A stretch of 64,000 nt of DNA from Bubalus kerabau (lineage: Eukaryota > Chordata > Mammalia > Artiodactyla > Bovidae), in assembly GCF_029407905.1 (NCBI RefSeq), contig NC_073627.1, forward strand, positions 162,507,697 to 162,571,696, read 5' to 3'. Positions within the stretch are counted from its first letter, which is position 1. Every line of letters begins with the position of its first letter. The position numbers and the translations under genes are program-made. The notes beneath the pieces are model-generated. The model did not search any database. It was given only the letters and a program-made list of their open reading frames with translations, and was not told the DNA's origin. This document shows positions 23,701 through 31,650 of the stretch, piece by piece.

Positions 23701-26700
23701 TGGCTCCTGAGCTGTAGAGTGCAGGCTCAGTATTTGTGACACGTGGGCTTAGCTGCTCTGCAGCAGGTGGGATCTTCCCAGACCAGGGATCGAGCCCATG
23801 TATTCTGCATAGGCAGGCAGATTCTTTACCACTGAGCCACCAGGGAAGCCCCTGACCTTTCTTTTTACTGTTTAATGTGCCAGCTATGAGTGTGACTTGG
23901 ATGTGTGGCTTGTAATATATTTCTGTTGGCAGTGCTGGTCTAGGGTATGTGGTAGATGAAGAATCAAAAGATGAGAGCCCGGTTGAGGAGAGTTCCCCTT
24001 GTGGATTCCACAGATGGCCAAAAGAGGCCTCCGCAGCCACACTGCCAGCCTCAGGGAATCCTGCGGGGATTTTCTCACCAGTTTTTCCCTTTCTTCCCAG
24101 GATTCTATATGGAAGAAGCCATTGGAGGTTGTGCCCCATGCACCGATGGGATAGACTACACCAGTCATTCAAACACCCTCCCTTCTTGCTTACCTTGCAC
24201 GACTTGCAAATCAGGTACAGAGCCTGTGGTCCCCCATGCCTGCAGTTAGAGTGCTGGGTGACGAGATGGGATTTAAATGGGACGAGGAGTCAGAGACCTG
24301 ATTTCCAGCCCAGCTAAGTCTTCATCCTGTCTTAGGTCAGTAGAATAATGAAAACAGAAGTTATTTGCATAACGCATGCCAACTGGTAGGGAAGTCTTTC
24401 AGAACATCAGCTGGAAAGAGGAGAATAACGTGTCCCCTGGTGGAGGGGGCTGGATGGTAACAGTGCAGAAGGCCTGGGGGAGTGGGGCAGGGCTGGGTTT
24501 GAGCTGTGTGATGTGTCTGATTCTGGGCCAGGCTCCTGCGGGCGCCATGCCCTCTGCTCTGGGGTCTCAGCCTCTCTCAGCCTTCATGACCTGAGGTCCC
24601 TCTGCCTCTCCAGCAGGCATCACCCGTTGGGACATCACCCAAGGGTTCCTCTCCATCCACAGCGTCTCAGATTACACCTCACCCCAGCCCACTTCTTGCT
24701 CCTCATTTGTGATCTAAAACATTTTTCTTCCCAACCCTGATGCAATCTGTAATGATGCACAGTGCCTTTTGTATGCCTCTGTTGGTGACACGTGAACAGT
24801 GGCTGTTCTATGGATGCTGTATGTATGTTGCCACAGAAAATGACCCCAAAATTATTTAAGAAAAAAAAAGATTAATTCATTTATTTTTGGCTGTTCTGGG
24901 TCTTTGTTGCGGAACAAGGGCTTTCTCTAGCTGTGGTGAGGGGGGCTGCTCCTTGTTGCTTCTCATCGTGGTGCACAGGCCCTAGAGCACAGGATCAGTA
25001 GTTGTGGCACACGGGCTTAGCTGCCCCGCAACATGTGGGGTCTTCCCAGACCAGGGATGGAACCTGTGTCCCCTGCTTTGACAGGCGGATTCTTAACCAC
25101 TGGACCACCCAGGAAGCCCTTCGAATTACTTCTTCAACTGAGTGGATGGAGATCTGGGTGGTGAAGAAGGGTTGAGAGACATATGAGGGAAACACACCCT
25201 CAAAACCTTATCTTTGGTCTCTAGGAGAAGAAGAAAAAAATGGCTGCACCCCGACCAAGGACACTGAGTGTCAGTGCAAACCTGGCACTTTCCGTGGAGA
25301 AGATGCACCTGAATTCTGTCAAAAATGCAGCACCGGGTGAGACACAGGAGCCTAGGGGGGCTTCCAACCCACAGGAGACCCGAGTTTCCTTGTACCCATT
25401 TCTCTCTCCTGCTTCCGTGAAGCCCCTCCCACCTCCCAGAGCTCCCTTGTGCCTGTGGGGTCTCCTGAGCCTGCAGCAGTGCTCCCTACCACCACTGTTT
25501 GTCCTGCACGGCTTTCCCAGTGGCCCCTTCCCACGTCTCCTCGGGAGGGGCCTAGAAAGACCGAAGTGCTGACAGCAGACAGAAGTCATGAGGAGGCCAC
25601 GTGTGTGTTCCTTCAAGGTTCCTATAAAACCGGAGCCAACTCGACAGGCCTCACACCCAGCCCCTTGTTCCCCAGTAGCACCTGAATCTTTCTTATTTGG
25701 GGACTCGGTGGCCAATAGTAATTCACTATCCTCTGATGCTCCAGTATTGGCTGAGATTGGTAGGAAGAGTCAACAGGTGGATGAGAGGGCCTTATATTCC
25801 AATTTAACTGGAGGATGAGTCAAACTTGTGACTCTTGACCTGGATGAGGCCCCCCCCACCCCGCACAGAGCTTCCCGTGCAGCCCAGAGAAGCCAGACGG
25901 GCCTTGCAGAGGAAGCCCAGCTCCTGAAGGGCAGCTCTGAACACTCAGTAGGAGCCCGGGAGCTGCAGTACACAATCCTGGATCGTTCTCCCGCCCAGGG
26001 ATGGGGAGTGAGGGGACCCTCCCCTGCAGACAGCAAGAGCCTGTCTCCCCTCCACTGTCTTGTCAGGGGACCCAGGACAGGAGGCTGCCCCCTCTTTCTC
26101 CTCATCCAGCCAGCTGTCCCTGATGGGTCCCCCTGTGTCTGTACCCAGGTGCCCTGATGGGAAGGTCATGGTCATGAAATGTACCCCCTGGAGCAACATC
26201 AAGTGTGTGGACCAAGAATCAAGTACCCTGACCCATGGGGAGGCCCCAGTTCCTGGAGAGCTAGCAACCATGAGCCAGAGACCAACCATCACTCCCTCTC
26301 CCTCATCAGGCCCTTCAAGGCTGGTGATTAAACTTGTATCTGTAATTGCCGCTGTCCTAATCGGATGTGTATGGTGCTACTTTACAGGTGAGGTTCTAGA
26401 AGGGAAGGAGGAGGTGCTGGCTCCCTCCTCCATCTCCCCAATCCTCCTGTTCCTCCTGGCTTGTCTCTGATCTTGTTCCCCAGGAAACCCCTCCTCCTCC
26501 CACCTCACCTGGTCCTACAAAACTGATCACATTGGGCCCCCAACTCAGCTGACGGTCCCCTCTTCCCCCTGGCTGAGTCTGGTGGGAGGAGGCAGGAGAA
26601 GAGGGTGGTTCAGTAGCACTGCACAGAGATTTTACATGGGTTTCATTTTACTTCATTTTCTCCCTTCTCTTCTCCTCCCTGAGGGTTCTCCAGATTTAGA

Positions 26701-29700
26701 ATATCCCGCTTGCAGTCACAGGCCCGGGGTTGTTTGTTCAGTGTCTGAGCCCCCACCCTGCACCCTGTCCCTAGGAAGGGAGGTGTGGCAAGAGCGCCCT
26801 CCCCACCACTCAGTGGATGTCTCTTCTCTTCTAGGTCTCTTTAATGAGTGCTGGCACAAGGTGATCGGTTTCTCCAGCATCTGGTGGCCTCAGACCCTCA
26901 GTTACTGCATCACAACAAAGCCCAGGGTGGACATGGTCCCCGGTGTGTCCTATGCTGTTGTCCCTGACTCTCTCAACTGGCCTGGGGGCTCTAGGCTGAA
27001 TGTAGGAGGGAGACTGGCCTGCTGAGAGCTGTCCTAAGGCTGGTTGGCAGCGCTGGCCCTGTCCTTACTGTTTGAGACACCCTCACTCTGTAGCCCTGGG
27101 GTGTGGGGGGTGTCAGGCAGGGGTGCTCAGTTCCCCTTAGCATCACACCAGAGTCTGGGTGCCATCAGCAGAGCCCAGATGTGCTGAGTCTATGCCCACT
27201 TGGGCATAGCACAGGTGTAGGTGGGAAGGCAGAACCTACTGTGTCCCCTCAGAAGCTGTAGGGGGTTGTGGGTTTGTGACTCCTGGGTCAGTGCCTTGCT
27301 TTTTCGAGGCCCTTTTCTGGCACTTATGTCCCCCAGGAAGGTCTGGGGCTCTGGACCATGCACACAACAACAGGCTGACCAATGGAGATTGACTTTCCAT
27401 TCTGGTCCCTTGGCAGAAAAAGAAGCTGCAGGAAACAACGCCCAGTCCCGAGATGCAGCAAGCAGACTGCCTGTTGGTGAGTGTGGGGCTCTGGCCCTTC
27501 TGCTTGCTTGGGACTGTGGTAGAGACAGGGAGAGGCAGTGGGTCAGGTCTCCTCTTCTCTGGGGAGGTGGTGATGGAGGGAGACCGCGGCATGGAGAGAA
27601 GGGAGCCCACCCCGTGCTCTGGAGAGAGACCAGGGCATGGACGGGAAGGGAGTCCCAACCCCTGTTCTGGTCCACTGGCAGCTCTGATGCTACTTCTCAT
27701 CTGTCTTGTCACCACATCCCTCGTCTAGAACAGGGCAGGCGAAGGGTAATCACTCCTCCCATGACTGACTCAGTGATGCAGTCAGAGCTACATAATAATT
27801 TTCTATGTGACTGTTACATACTTTTAAGCCATTCCTCATCATAGTGGGAATTTCACATTTATTTCAAAAGTATTGTTAAGTTGAATCTACTTGAAGTAAA
27901 ATTTCTTTGTCAACATATAGAAGTATTTTCACTATGTGTATGTGTGTGTGCATATATATATATGTATGAGGAGGGCATGGCAACCCACTCCAGTATTCTT
28001 GCCTGGAGAATCCCCATGAACAGAGGAGCCCAGCAGGCTACAGCCCATGGGGTCGCAAAGAGTCAGACATGACTGAGTGACTAAACATACGTATATTATA
28101 TATGTATACATACACACACACACACACACACATACAGAGACGTTTACAATTTGGGGTCATATCATTTCAATAGTTTTGAGGTTTTTGAGTTTTACCTTAA
28201 TTTATAAATTAATCTAGGAGGAATTGAGATCTTTTAGCTATTCTATATTTTTCTTATGAAAAGAGTTAGCATTTTAAGTTAAGAGTTTTATAATACCTCA
28301 ACTCCATGTGTGTTTTCCTTTGGTAAATTGCTCATTTCTTGTTGAGGCTGTATCTTTGTATTACAATGTTCTATAACCTTATGAGTTTATCCAACTCATA
28401 ATTCATTATAGAATTTATTGTCATAATTTTTAACATTCACCATCCACACACTCACATTTACGTATTATTGTTGAACCATTAGAGTTTTATAAGAATACAA
28501 TCGTATATAAAATAATGACTCTTCTGTCCGCTCCCTTCAAAGATCCTGCATTGGTTTTGTTTTGCTTACGGCTGCATCTGCCAGAATTTCAGAACAAGGT
28601 TTACTAGGCTCAGTTCTGTAACCTAGGACCCCCGGTTAAGACCAAGGCTGCTCTCCATTGTGTTTTACAGAAACCAGCAGCACCTGAAGGATCTCAGAGG
28701 AGAAGATGGCTGCTGGTTCCAACAGACGCCACTGAAAGTGAGTGTTTGTTTCCTGGGTAGGGGATCAGGAGTAGAGGGAGGAGGGACAGTGTCCTAATTT
28801 CTGTCTCCATAGCGGTTAGGGCAACTCAGAGAGGGGATGGCTTGTCCCTGAACCATCGGGACTCTAATTCCCCCCCTGCCCCCTCCTCTTTTTCCCACCC
28901 TGCACCCCTCTGTCCTCTAACAGTGGCCCCTAACACCTCCCTGTCCTTCCCTCCTCCACCATCCTCCTCCCTGGTTGCTCAGGGCCAGGTTGACCCACTC
29001 TGAGACATCCGAGAGGTTGTGCTGTCCAGCAGGGCACCTCCTGGCCCAGGGAGGCTGTGGAGCCCCTGTCCATGCATGCTAAGTCTCTTTAATCATGTCT
29101 GGCTCTTTGCAACCCCATGGACTGTAGCCTGTCAGGCTCCTTAGTCCATGGGATTCTCCAGGCAAGAATACTAGAGTGGGTTACCATGCCCTCCTCCAGG
29201 GATCATTCCAACCCAGGTATCGAACCCATATCTTACATCTCCTGCATTAGCAAGCAGGTTCTTTACCACTGGTACCACCTGGGAAGCCCTGAGGAGCGCC
29301 TGAACTGTGGCTAAATCTGATGAACTGTAGTATATAACTCGATACTGTAGTTCAAGGACTTGGTAGAAAAAAGGACTGTAATTTGTCTCGTTAGTTTTTT
29401 TTTGTATATTGATTACATGTTGAGGGGCTTCCCTGGTGGCTCAGATGGTGAAGAATTCGCCTGTAATGCAAGAGAACAGGGTTCAGTCCCTGGGTCAGGA
29501 AGATCCCCTGGAGAAGGGAATGGCAACCCACTCCAGTATTCCTACCTGGAGAATCTCATGGACAGAGGAGCCTGACAGGCTACAGTCGATGAAGTCACAA
29601 AGAGTCAGACACACAACTGAGCAGCTAACACTACATATTGCAGTGAAAAAAATTCTTAACTTACTTTTAATTGGAGGATAATTGCTTCACAATGTTGTGC

Positions 29701-30682
29701 TTCTTTCTGCTGTACAGCAACCTGAACCAGCCATAGGTACACATATATCCCCTCCCTCTTGAGCCTCCTTCCAACGCCCCCATCCCACCTCCCTTAGGTT
29801 ATCACAGAGCACCGGATTGAGCTCTCTGTGTTATAAAGCCACTTCCCATTAGCTATCTATATTACATATTGAAATGAAATTTTTTAGAATACTTTGAGTT
29901 AGTACCATATTTCATGAAAAGTAGTATTGTTATGTTTCATGTTTTCAGTGTAACTGTTAGAGAATATAAACTTGTGTCGGGTGCCCTCCTTATGTACTGT
30001 GGATGGTGGTGTGCACAGCATTTCACACACACAGCGTTGAATCTGCAGCACAGCCCATGAGGCAGGTGGTGTTTGCTCCATTTTAGGGTTAAATTCTTGC
30101 TCAGAGTCTGTCCCCATCCAGCTGTACCGCAGTGTCAGGCAGTGAGGCCGAGCGGGGTGTGAGGCCGGAGACCTTCCTCCCTCCAGGCCTTTGCTTTGTC
30201 CCCAGCGCAGAGGTGGCAGCCAGGGGGCCTCACCCTCCTGAGAAAGGCAGGTGCCCCACCCTCCTGAGAAAGACAGGTGCCCTCCTCTGAGGTCTGTTGC
30301 CCCTCGCTGTCCCACCCTCTGTCTCCTCTCACAGATGCCTTCTCCCTCTGTGACAGCAGTCTCCTCTTCCAGATGCGCCCTCATCCCCTGCTTGGGGCAG
30401 GACTCTCTGCTGACCTGGACTGTCCCCACCTGCTCTGGGTGCTGGCGAAGTCCAATGCCCAGTGCCTGTGTGGCTTGTTTGCTGCTGGGAAGCAGGTCAG
30501 GGGCGCAGAGCAGCAGGCTTACCAGCAGGGGGAGCTCCTCAGGTTCCCATCCTGAAGTCTAGGCCTGAATTGAGGGTCCTTGGCCTTTGTGGAAGCCTGT
30601 TCCAACTCGGCCTCTGTGACTTTCCCCCAACCTAGGCCTGAAGCTATTCTTCAGTGACTTTGCAGCTATCTTTTCCTTGTGA
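14615..30682 (+). CDS. TNFRSF10-like: TRAIL-receptor-like gene with truncated death domain
   Basis: Ten inferred exons: 14615-14797, 23377-23476, 24101-24214, 25225-25336, 26149-26222, 26310-26387, 26835 to about 26926, 27417-27476, 28671-28737 and 30636-30682. With this splicing the frame is continuous for 924 coding bases (308 residues) plus a stop. The product would be a type I membrane protein that binds TRAIL through two cysteine-rich domains; all 14 cysteines of the human death-receptor ectodomain have counterparts. After the helix comes a short cytoplasmic tail with the family SQRRR-LLVP segment, then 15 residues of death domain and TGA. Lacking the death domain it could not recruit FADD, so a decoy role like TNFRSF10D is the best inference. 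The exon 7 donor is weak, so a pseudogene remains possible. Known from the family: TRAIL binding and death-domain function. Inferred: splicing and role. Confidence 0.8.
15345..15425 (-). mobile_element. BovA-type SINE fragment
   Basis: Starts with the GCTGCTGCTGCTGCTAAGTCG tail of an antisense BovA element and breaks off after GGCAGCCCACCAGGC. Confidence 0.75.
15720..15915 (-). mobile_element. Old L1 fragment (C-terminal ORF2 region)
   Basis: Contains AAGTGGAATTGCTGGGTCA and CAAACTGTTCTCCC, diverged versions of words in the antisense L1 at about 17750-17820. Confidence 0.5.
15925..16135 (+). mobile_element. Bov-tA SINE
   Basis: Sense copy from AGCTCAAACAGTAAAGGATC to CGACTGAGCGACTAACGC. Confidence 0.85.
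16300..16560 (+). mobile_element. L1 ORF2 fragment
   Basis: A-rich sense sequence with CTAATACCTAAACCTAACAG, the degraded TLIPKP-type segment before the L1 RT domain. It ends at a short AC run (16571-16583). Confidence 0.45.
16675..16872 (-). mobile_element. Bov-tA SINE
   Basis: Antisense copy: GTTAGTTGCTCAATCGTGTC to GCAGGCAGATTCTTTACTGTC. Confidence 0.85.
17458..21348 (-). CDS. L1 ORF2 protein (endonuclease and reverse transcriptase)
   Basis: An open frame of 1296 codons; ORF2p is normally about 1275-1280 residues from the usual start, which here is probably Met13 (ATGSYLSV follows). The APE-like endonuclease is complete at about residues 13-255: LNVNGLN, QETH, NIYAPN, GDFNTPL, RIDHILGHK and SDHNAV. 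Reverse transcriptase spans about 450-800 with the FADD box at 19171-19182 (about residues 723-726). A Cys-rich CWRGCGEKGTLLHCWWEC segment follows near the C-terminus. A 36-base tandem duplication (19535-19606) repeats QGFFNIRKSINV inside the RT domain and is not normal for the family. No full ORF1 or promoter accompanies it. Confidence 0.92.
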   Translation of the reverse strand: MVYKFEPKTIKEMATGSYLSVIILNVNGLNAPTKRQRLAEWIQKQDPYICCLQETHLKTGDTYRLKVKGWKKIFHANRDQKKAGVAILISDKIDFKTKTVKRDKDGHYIMIKGSIQEEDITIINIYAPNTGAPQYVRQMLTSMKEEINNNTIIVGDFNTPLTPMDRSTKQKINKKTQTLNDTTDQLDLIDIYRTFHPKTMNFTFFSSTHGTFSRIDHILGHKASLGKFKKIEIIPSIFSDHNAVRLDLNYRRKTIKKSNIWRLNNTLLNNQQITEEIKKEIKICIETNENENTTTQNLWDTVKAVLRGKFIAIQAHLKKQEKSQINNLTLHLKQLEKEEMKNPRVSRWKEILKLRAEINAKETKETIAKINKTKSWFFERINKIDKPLARLIKKQREKNQINKIRNENGEITTDNTEIQRIIKDYYQQLYANKIDNEEEMDKFLEKYNFPKLDQEEIENLNRPITSTEIETVIKNLPANKSPGPDGFTAEFYQKFREELTPILLKLFQKIAEDGKLPNSFYEATITLIPKPDKDPTKKENYRPISLMNIDAKILNKILAIRIQQHIKKIIHHDQVGFIPGMQGFFNIRKSINVQGFFNIRKSINVIHHINKLKNKNHMIISIDAEKAFDKIQHSFMIKTLQKAGIEGTYLNIIKAIYDKPTANIILNGEKLKAFPLKSGTRQGCPLSPLLFNIVLEVLATAIRTEKEIKGIQIGKEEVKLSLFADDMILYIENPKDSTRKLLELINDYSKVAGYKINTQKSLAFLYTNNEKTEREIKETIPFTIATERIKYLGIYPPKETKDLYIENYKTLVKEIKEDTNRWRNIPCSWIGRINTVKMSILPKAIYRFNAIPIKLPTAFFTELEQIISQFVWKNKKARIAKAILRKKNGTGGINLPDFRLYYKATVIKTVWYWHKDRNIDQWNKIESPEINPRTYGHLIFDKGGKNIQWIKDNLFNKWCWEIWSTTCKRMKLEHFLTPYTKINSKWIKDLNVRPETIKLLEGNIGKTLSDIHHSRILYDPPPRILEIKAKINKWDLINLKSFCTSKETISKVKRQPSEWEKIIANEATDKQLISKIYKQLLQLNSRKINDPIKKWAEELNRHFSKEGIQMANKHMKRCSTSLIIREMQIKTTMRYHFTPVRMAAIQKSTSNKCWRGCGEKGTLLHCWWECKLVQPLWRTVWRFLKKLEIDLPYDTAIPLLGIHTEETRRERDTCTPMFIAALFIVARTWKQPRCPSADEWIRKLWYIYTMEYYSAIKKNTFESVLMRWMKLEPIIQSEVSQKEKHQYSILTHIYGI
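19535..19606 (-). repeat. 36-base tandem duplication in L1 ORF2
   Basis: 19535-19570 and 19571-19606 are identical, in frame, and add 12 residues near residues 581-604, just after the FIPGM segment of the RT domain. Confidence 0.95.
22275..22562 (-). mobile_element. BovA-type dimeric SINE
   Basis: Antisense dimer: GCTGCTAAGTCGCTTCAGTCG start, two monomers joined by AAGCGAAAAGTGAAAGTGAAC, ending at GGTGCCATTGCCTTCTC. Confidence 0.85.
22763..22806. repeat. TG microsatellite and GA-rich tract
   Basis: GTGTGTGTGTGTGC followed by GAGAAAGAAAGAGAGAG. Confidence 0.75.
22930..23148 (+). mobile_element. Bov-tA SINE
   Basis: Sense copy from GGGCTTCCCAGGTGGTGCTAG to GTATCTGAGCACCTAC. Confidence 0.85.
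23377..23476 (+). CDS. TNFRSF10-like: TNFRSF10-like exon 2
   Basis: 100 bases, phase 0 in and phase 1 out, between CCATAG and GTAGAT. It encodes 33 codons from VKPASAMS to QQKLCPP, the linker after the signal peptide. It ends at the first cysteine of the ectodomain, as in human TNFRSF10A, where the same segment ends in LCPPG. Confidence 0.85.
23519..23862 (-). mobile_element. Cetartiodactyl tRNA-derived SINE
   Basis: Antisense copy: TATTTATTTTTGGCTGTGCGG to CCACTGAGCCACCAGGGAAG. Confidence 0.85.
24101..24214 (+). CDS. TNFRSF10-like: TNFRSF10-like exon 3 (first cysteine-rich domain)
   Basis: 114 bases, phase 1 to 1, between TTCTTCCCAG and GTACAG. It encodes GFYMEEAIGGCAPC, the TDGIDYTSHSN segment and LPSCLPCTTCKS. 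This matches the human death-receptor domain in which C-x2-C-x14-C-x2-C-x2-C spacing is kept. No stop or frame change. Confidence 0.92.
24690..24740. repeat. Intron 3 segment with inverted copy downstream
   Basis: CACTTCTTGCTCCTCATTTG and TGATCTAAAACATTTTTCTTCC recur in reverse complement at about 34722-34772. Confidence 0.75.
24872..25122 (-). mobile_element. Cetartiodactyl tRNA-derived SINE
   Basis: Antisense copy in intron 3: ATTCATTTATTTTTGGCTG to ACCACTGGACCACCCAGGAA. Confidence 0.85.
25225..25336 (+). CDS. TNFRSF10-like: TNFRSF10-like exon 4 (second cysteine-rich domain)
   Basis: 112 bases, phase 1 to 2, between TCTCTAG and GTGAGA. It encodes GEEEKNGCTPTKDTECQC, then KPGTFRGEDAPEFCQKCSTG, colinear with the human CTTTRNTxCQCxxGTFR block that contacts TRAIL. 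All cysteines are present and the frame is open. Confidence 0.92.
26149..26222 (+). CDS. TNFRSF10-like: TNFRSF10-like exon 5
   Basis: 74 bases, phase 2 to 1, between GTACCCAG and GTACCC. It encodes CPDGKVMVMKCTPWSNIKC and VDQES, matching the end of the ligand-binding region with the TPWS-I-C motif. An inverted, broken copy of this exon lies at 3279-3351. Confidence 0.92.
26223..26309 (+). CDS. TNFRSF10-like: In-frame 87-base intron or exon extension (stalk)
   Basis: Between exons 5 and 6 the frame stays open for exactly 29 codons, rich in Ser, Thr and Pro (SSTLTHGEAPVPGELAT then a PTITPSPSSG end). It has a GTACCC donor and a CATCAG acceptor, so it can be removed or retained without changing frame. 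The human TNFRSF10B long and short isoforms differ by a 29-residue segment at this place (established knowledge, from memory). Likely an alternative juxtamembrane stalk that may carry O-glycans. Confidence 0.7.
26310..26387 (+). CDS. TNFRSF10-like: TNFRSF10-like exon 6 (membrane helix)
   Basis: 78 bases, phase 1 to 1, ending at GTGAGG. It encodes SPSRLVIK and then LVSVIAAVLIGCVWCYFT, a clear single membrane-spanning segment where the family has one. Confidence 0.88.
26835..26926 (+). CDS. TNFRSF10-like: TNFRSF10-like exon 7 (cytoplasmic tail), end uncertain
   Basis: Starts after TTCTCTTCTAG in phase 1 and encodes LFNECWHKVIGFSSIWWPQ and a little more. Similarity to the human CMDRVCFWRLGLLRG segment is weak. 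The phase-0 donor needed for exon 8 is GTGGAC at 26927, which is poor. GTGTGT at 26943 looks better but would put exons 8 and 9 out of frame. AAG/GTGATC at about 26862 is a third option. The frame is open to 27025 if not spliced. Confidence 0.55.
27417..27476 (+). CDS. TNFRSF10-like: TNFRSF10-like exon 8
   Basis: 60 bases between CTTGGCAG and GTGAGT. In phase 0 it reads KKKLQETTPSPEMQQADCLL, which ends like the human SPGEAQCLL segment; the other phases give no such match. Confidence 0.75.
27927..28136 (+). mobile_element. Bov-tA fragment between TG/AT and AC repeats
   Basis: A 5'-truncated sense Bov-tA (27967-28085) lies between TGTGTGTGTGCATATATATATATG (27935-27965) and an AC run (28110-28133). 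Confidence 0.8.
28671..28737 (+). CDS. TNFRSF10-like: TNFRSF10-like exon 9
   Basis: 67 bases, phase 0 to 1, between TGTTTTACAG and GTGAGT. It encodes KPAAPEGSQRRRWLLVPTDA and TE, a near match to the human segment before the death domain. In phase 1 it would stop after four codons, which fixes the phase expected from exon 7. Confidence 0.88.
29068..29292 (-). mobile_element. Bov-tA SINE
   Basis: Antisense copy in intron 9: CATGCTAAGTCTCTTTAATC to CTGGTACCACCTGGGAAGCCC. Confidence 0.85.
29423..29635 (+). mobile_element. Bov-tA SINE
   Basis: Full-length sense copy from GGGGCTTCCCTGGTGGCTCAG to CTGAGCAGCTAACAC. Confidence 0.85.
29655..29882 (-). mobile_element. L1 3' UTR fragment
   Basis: Antisense: TTAATTGGAGGATAATTGC, CTGTACAGCAACCTGAACCAG and GTTATCACAGAGCACCGG, as in ruminant L1 3' ends. 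Confidence 0.7.
30636..30682 (+). CDS. TNFRSF10-like: TNFRSF10-like exon 10, coding part before stop
   Basis: After CAACCTAG the phase-1 frame reads SLKLFFSDFAAIFSL and then TGA (30680-30682). This matches the human TLMLFFDKFANIVPF start of the death domain and stops there. It gives the protein its final 15 residues. Confidence 0.85.
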
Positions 30683-30908
30683 TTTCTGTGATTCGCTCTT
30701 GATGCAGTTGGGCCTCACATGAAATGAGATCCTTGTGACCAGAGAATAGGCCTGGGTCTCTCCGGATGCCTTGTGTGAAATGCTGCCAGTCACCAAGAAG
30801 GGACAGGGGACCTCAGTCAACACCCTGATGGATGCCTTGGAAATGCTGGGGCAAAGGTTGACAAAAGAGACAATTCAAGAGCGCCTGCTGAACTCAGGAA
30901 AGTATTAA
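30683..30908 (+). pseudogene. TNFRSF10-like: Death-domain remnant beyond the stop
   Basis: Death-domain coding sequence is still recognisable: a second TGA at about 30689, then a frame change, then LMQLGLT, a TGA, NEILVTRE, a TAG, and a long clean stretch WVSPDALCEMLPVTKKGQG, then TSVNTLMDALEMLGQRL and TKETIQERLLNSGKY before TAA at 30906-30908. The order matches the human receptor to within about 15 residues of its C-terminus. It has at least three stops and one frameshift, so a full death domain cannot be translated. Confidence 0.88.
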
Positions 30909-31074
30909 CATGTTTATGAAGAAAGGGAGACAGGCTCTGCTGTGCCCTGACTGTTTGAGGATGTCAATCTTTCATTTCAGGACACACTCCTAATAGACTT
31001 CTAGTTTTTATTTGTATTTGTTTGAAATTTGTCATTCATGTTAGTATGTATGCATTTAATGATGTAACTTATAA

Positions 31075-31320
31075 TGAAAGTGTTAGTCACTGAGTCATGT
31101 CCAACTCTTTGTGACCCTATGGACTGTCGCCCACCAGGCTCTTCTGTCCATGGGGTTTCTCCAGGCAAGAGTACTGCAGTGGGTTGCCGTTTCCTTCTCC
31201 AGGGGATCTTTCCTACCCAGGGATGGAACCTAGGTCTCCAGTTTTGACCACACCAGTCACATCAACCTTAGGGAATTGGGCAGGCAGACTCCTTACCGAC
31301 TGAGCCACCAGGGAGGCCCT
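31075..31320 (-). mobile_element. Bov-tA SINE with TSD
   Basis: Antisense copy in the receptor 3' flank; TGTAACTT.TAAT on both sides (31064-31075 and 31320-31332) is a likely target-site duplication. An internal GACCACACCAGTCACATC insert is unusual. Confidence 0.8.
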
Positions 31321-31340
31321 GTAACTTGTAATATACATGA

Positions 31341-31346
31341 TTAAAG
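31341..31346 (+). promoter_or_regulatory. Possible polyadenylation signal (ATTAAA)
   Basis: The first ATTAAA I see beyond the exon 10 stop; I saw no AATAAA between them. Confidence 0.3.
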
Positions 31347-31496
31347 TGCAAACATCTTGTATGTCTTGGTACTTTTATGTTTGTGCATATATTTATATGT
31401 GTAGAAAAACATTTTGCAAATATAATTTCTAGGTTTATGTGGGCTACCTGGTTGAGTACTGGCAATCCAAAGCAATTAGAAATACAAAAGGAGGGC

Positions 31497-31650
31497 ATTC
31501 CCTAGCTGTTCAGTGGTTAGGACTCTGTGCTGAGAGCCCTGAGTTCAATCCCTGGTCAGAAAGTAAGATCCCACAAGCCATGAGGCAAAAAAAAAAAGTA
31601 AGATCCCACGAGCCATGAGGCAAAAACAAACAAACAAAAACCTACAAAAC
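31497..31650 (+). mobile_element. Cetartiodactyl SINE with internal duplication
   Basis: Sense copy from GCATTCCCTAGCTGTTCAG. The AAGTAAGATCCCAC.AGCCATGAGGC unit is present twice (about 31560-31588 and 31597-31624), followed by an A/C-rich tail. Confidence 0.75.

Noticed and set aside
23510..24172. 220-codon open frame on the - strand
   Set aside because: It reads antisense through a tRNA-derived SINE and receptor exon 3; a shadow of real features.
26060..26470. Single 136-codon gene
   Set aside because: This is exon 5, the in-frame intron and exon 6 of the receptor read together; splice sites and family order show that it is part of the larger gene.
30332..30555. Death-domain exon starting after CTCCTCTCACAG
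   Set aside because: I first took this as exon 10, but its frames do not match the death domain. The segment starting at 30636 does, in order and to the C-terminus.
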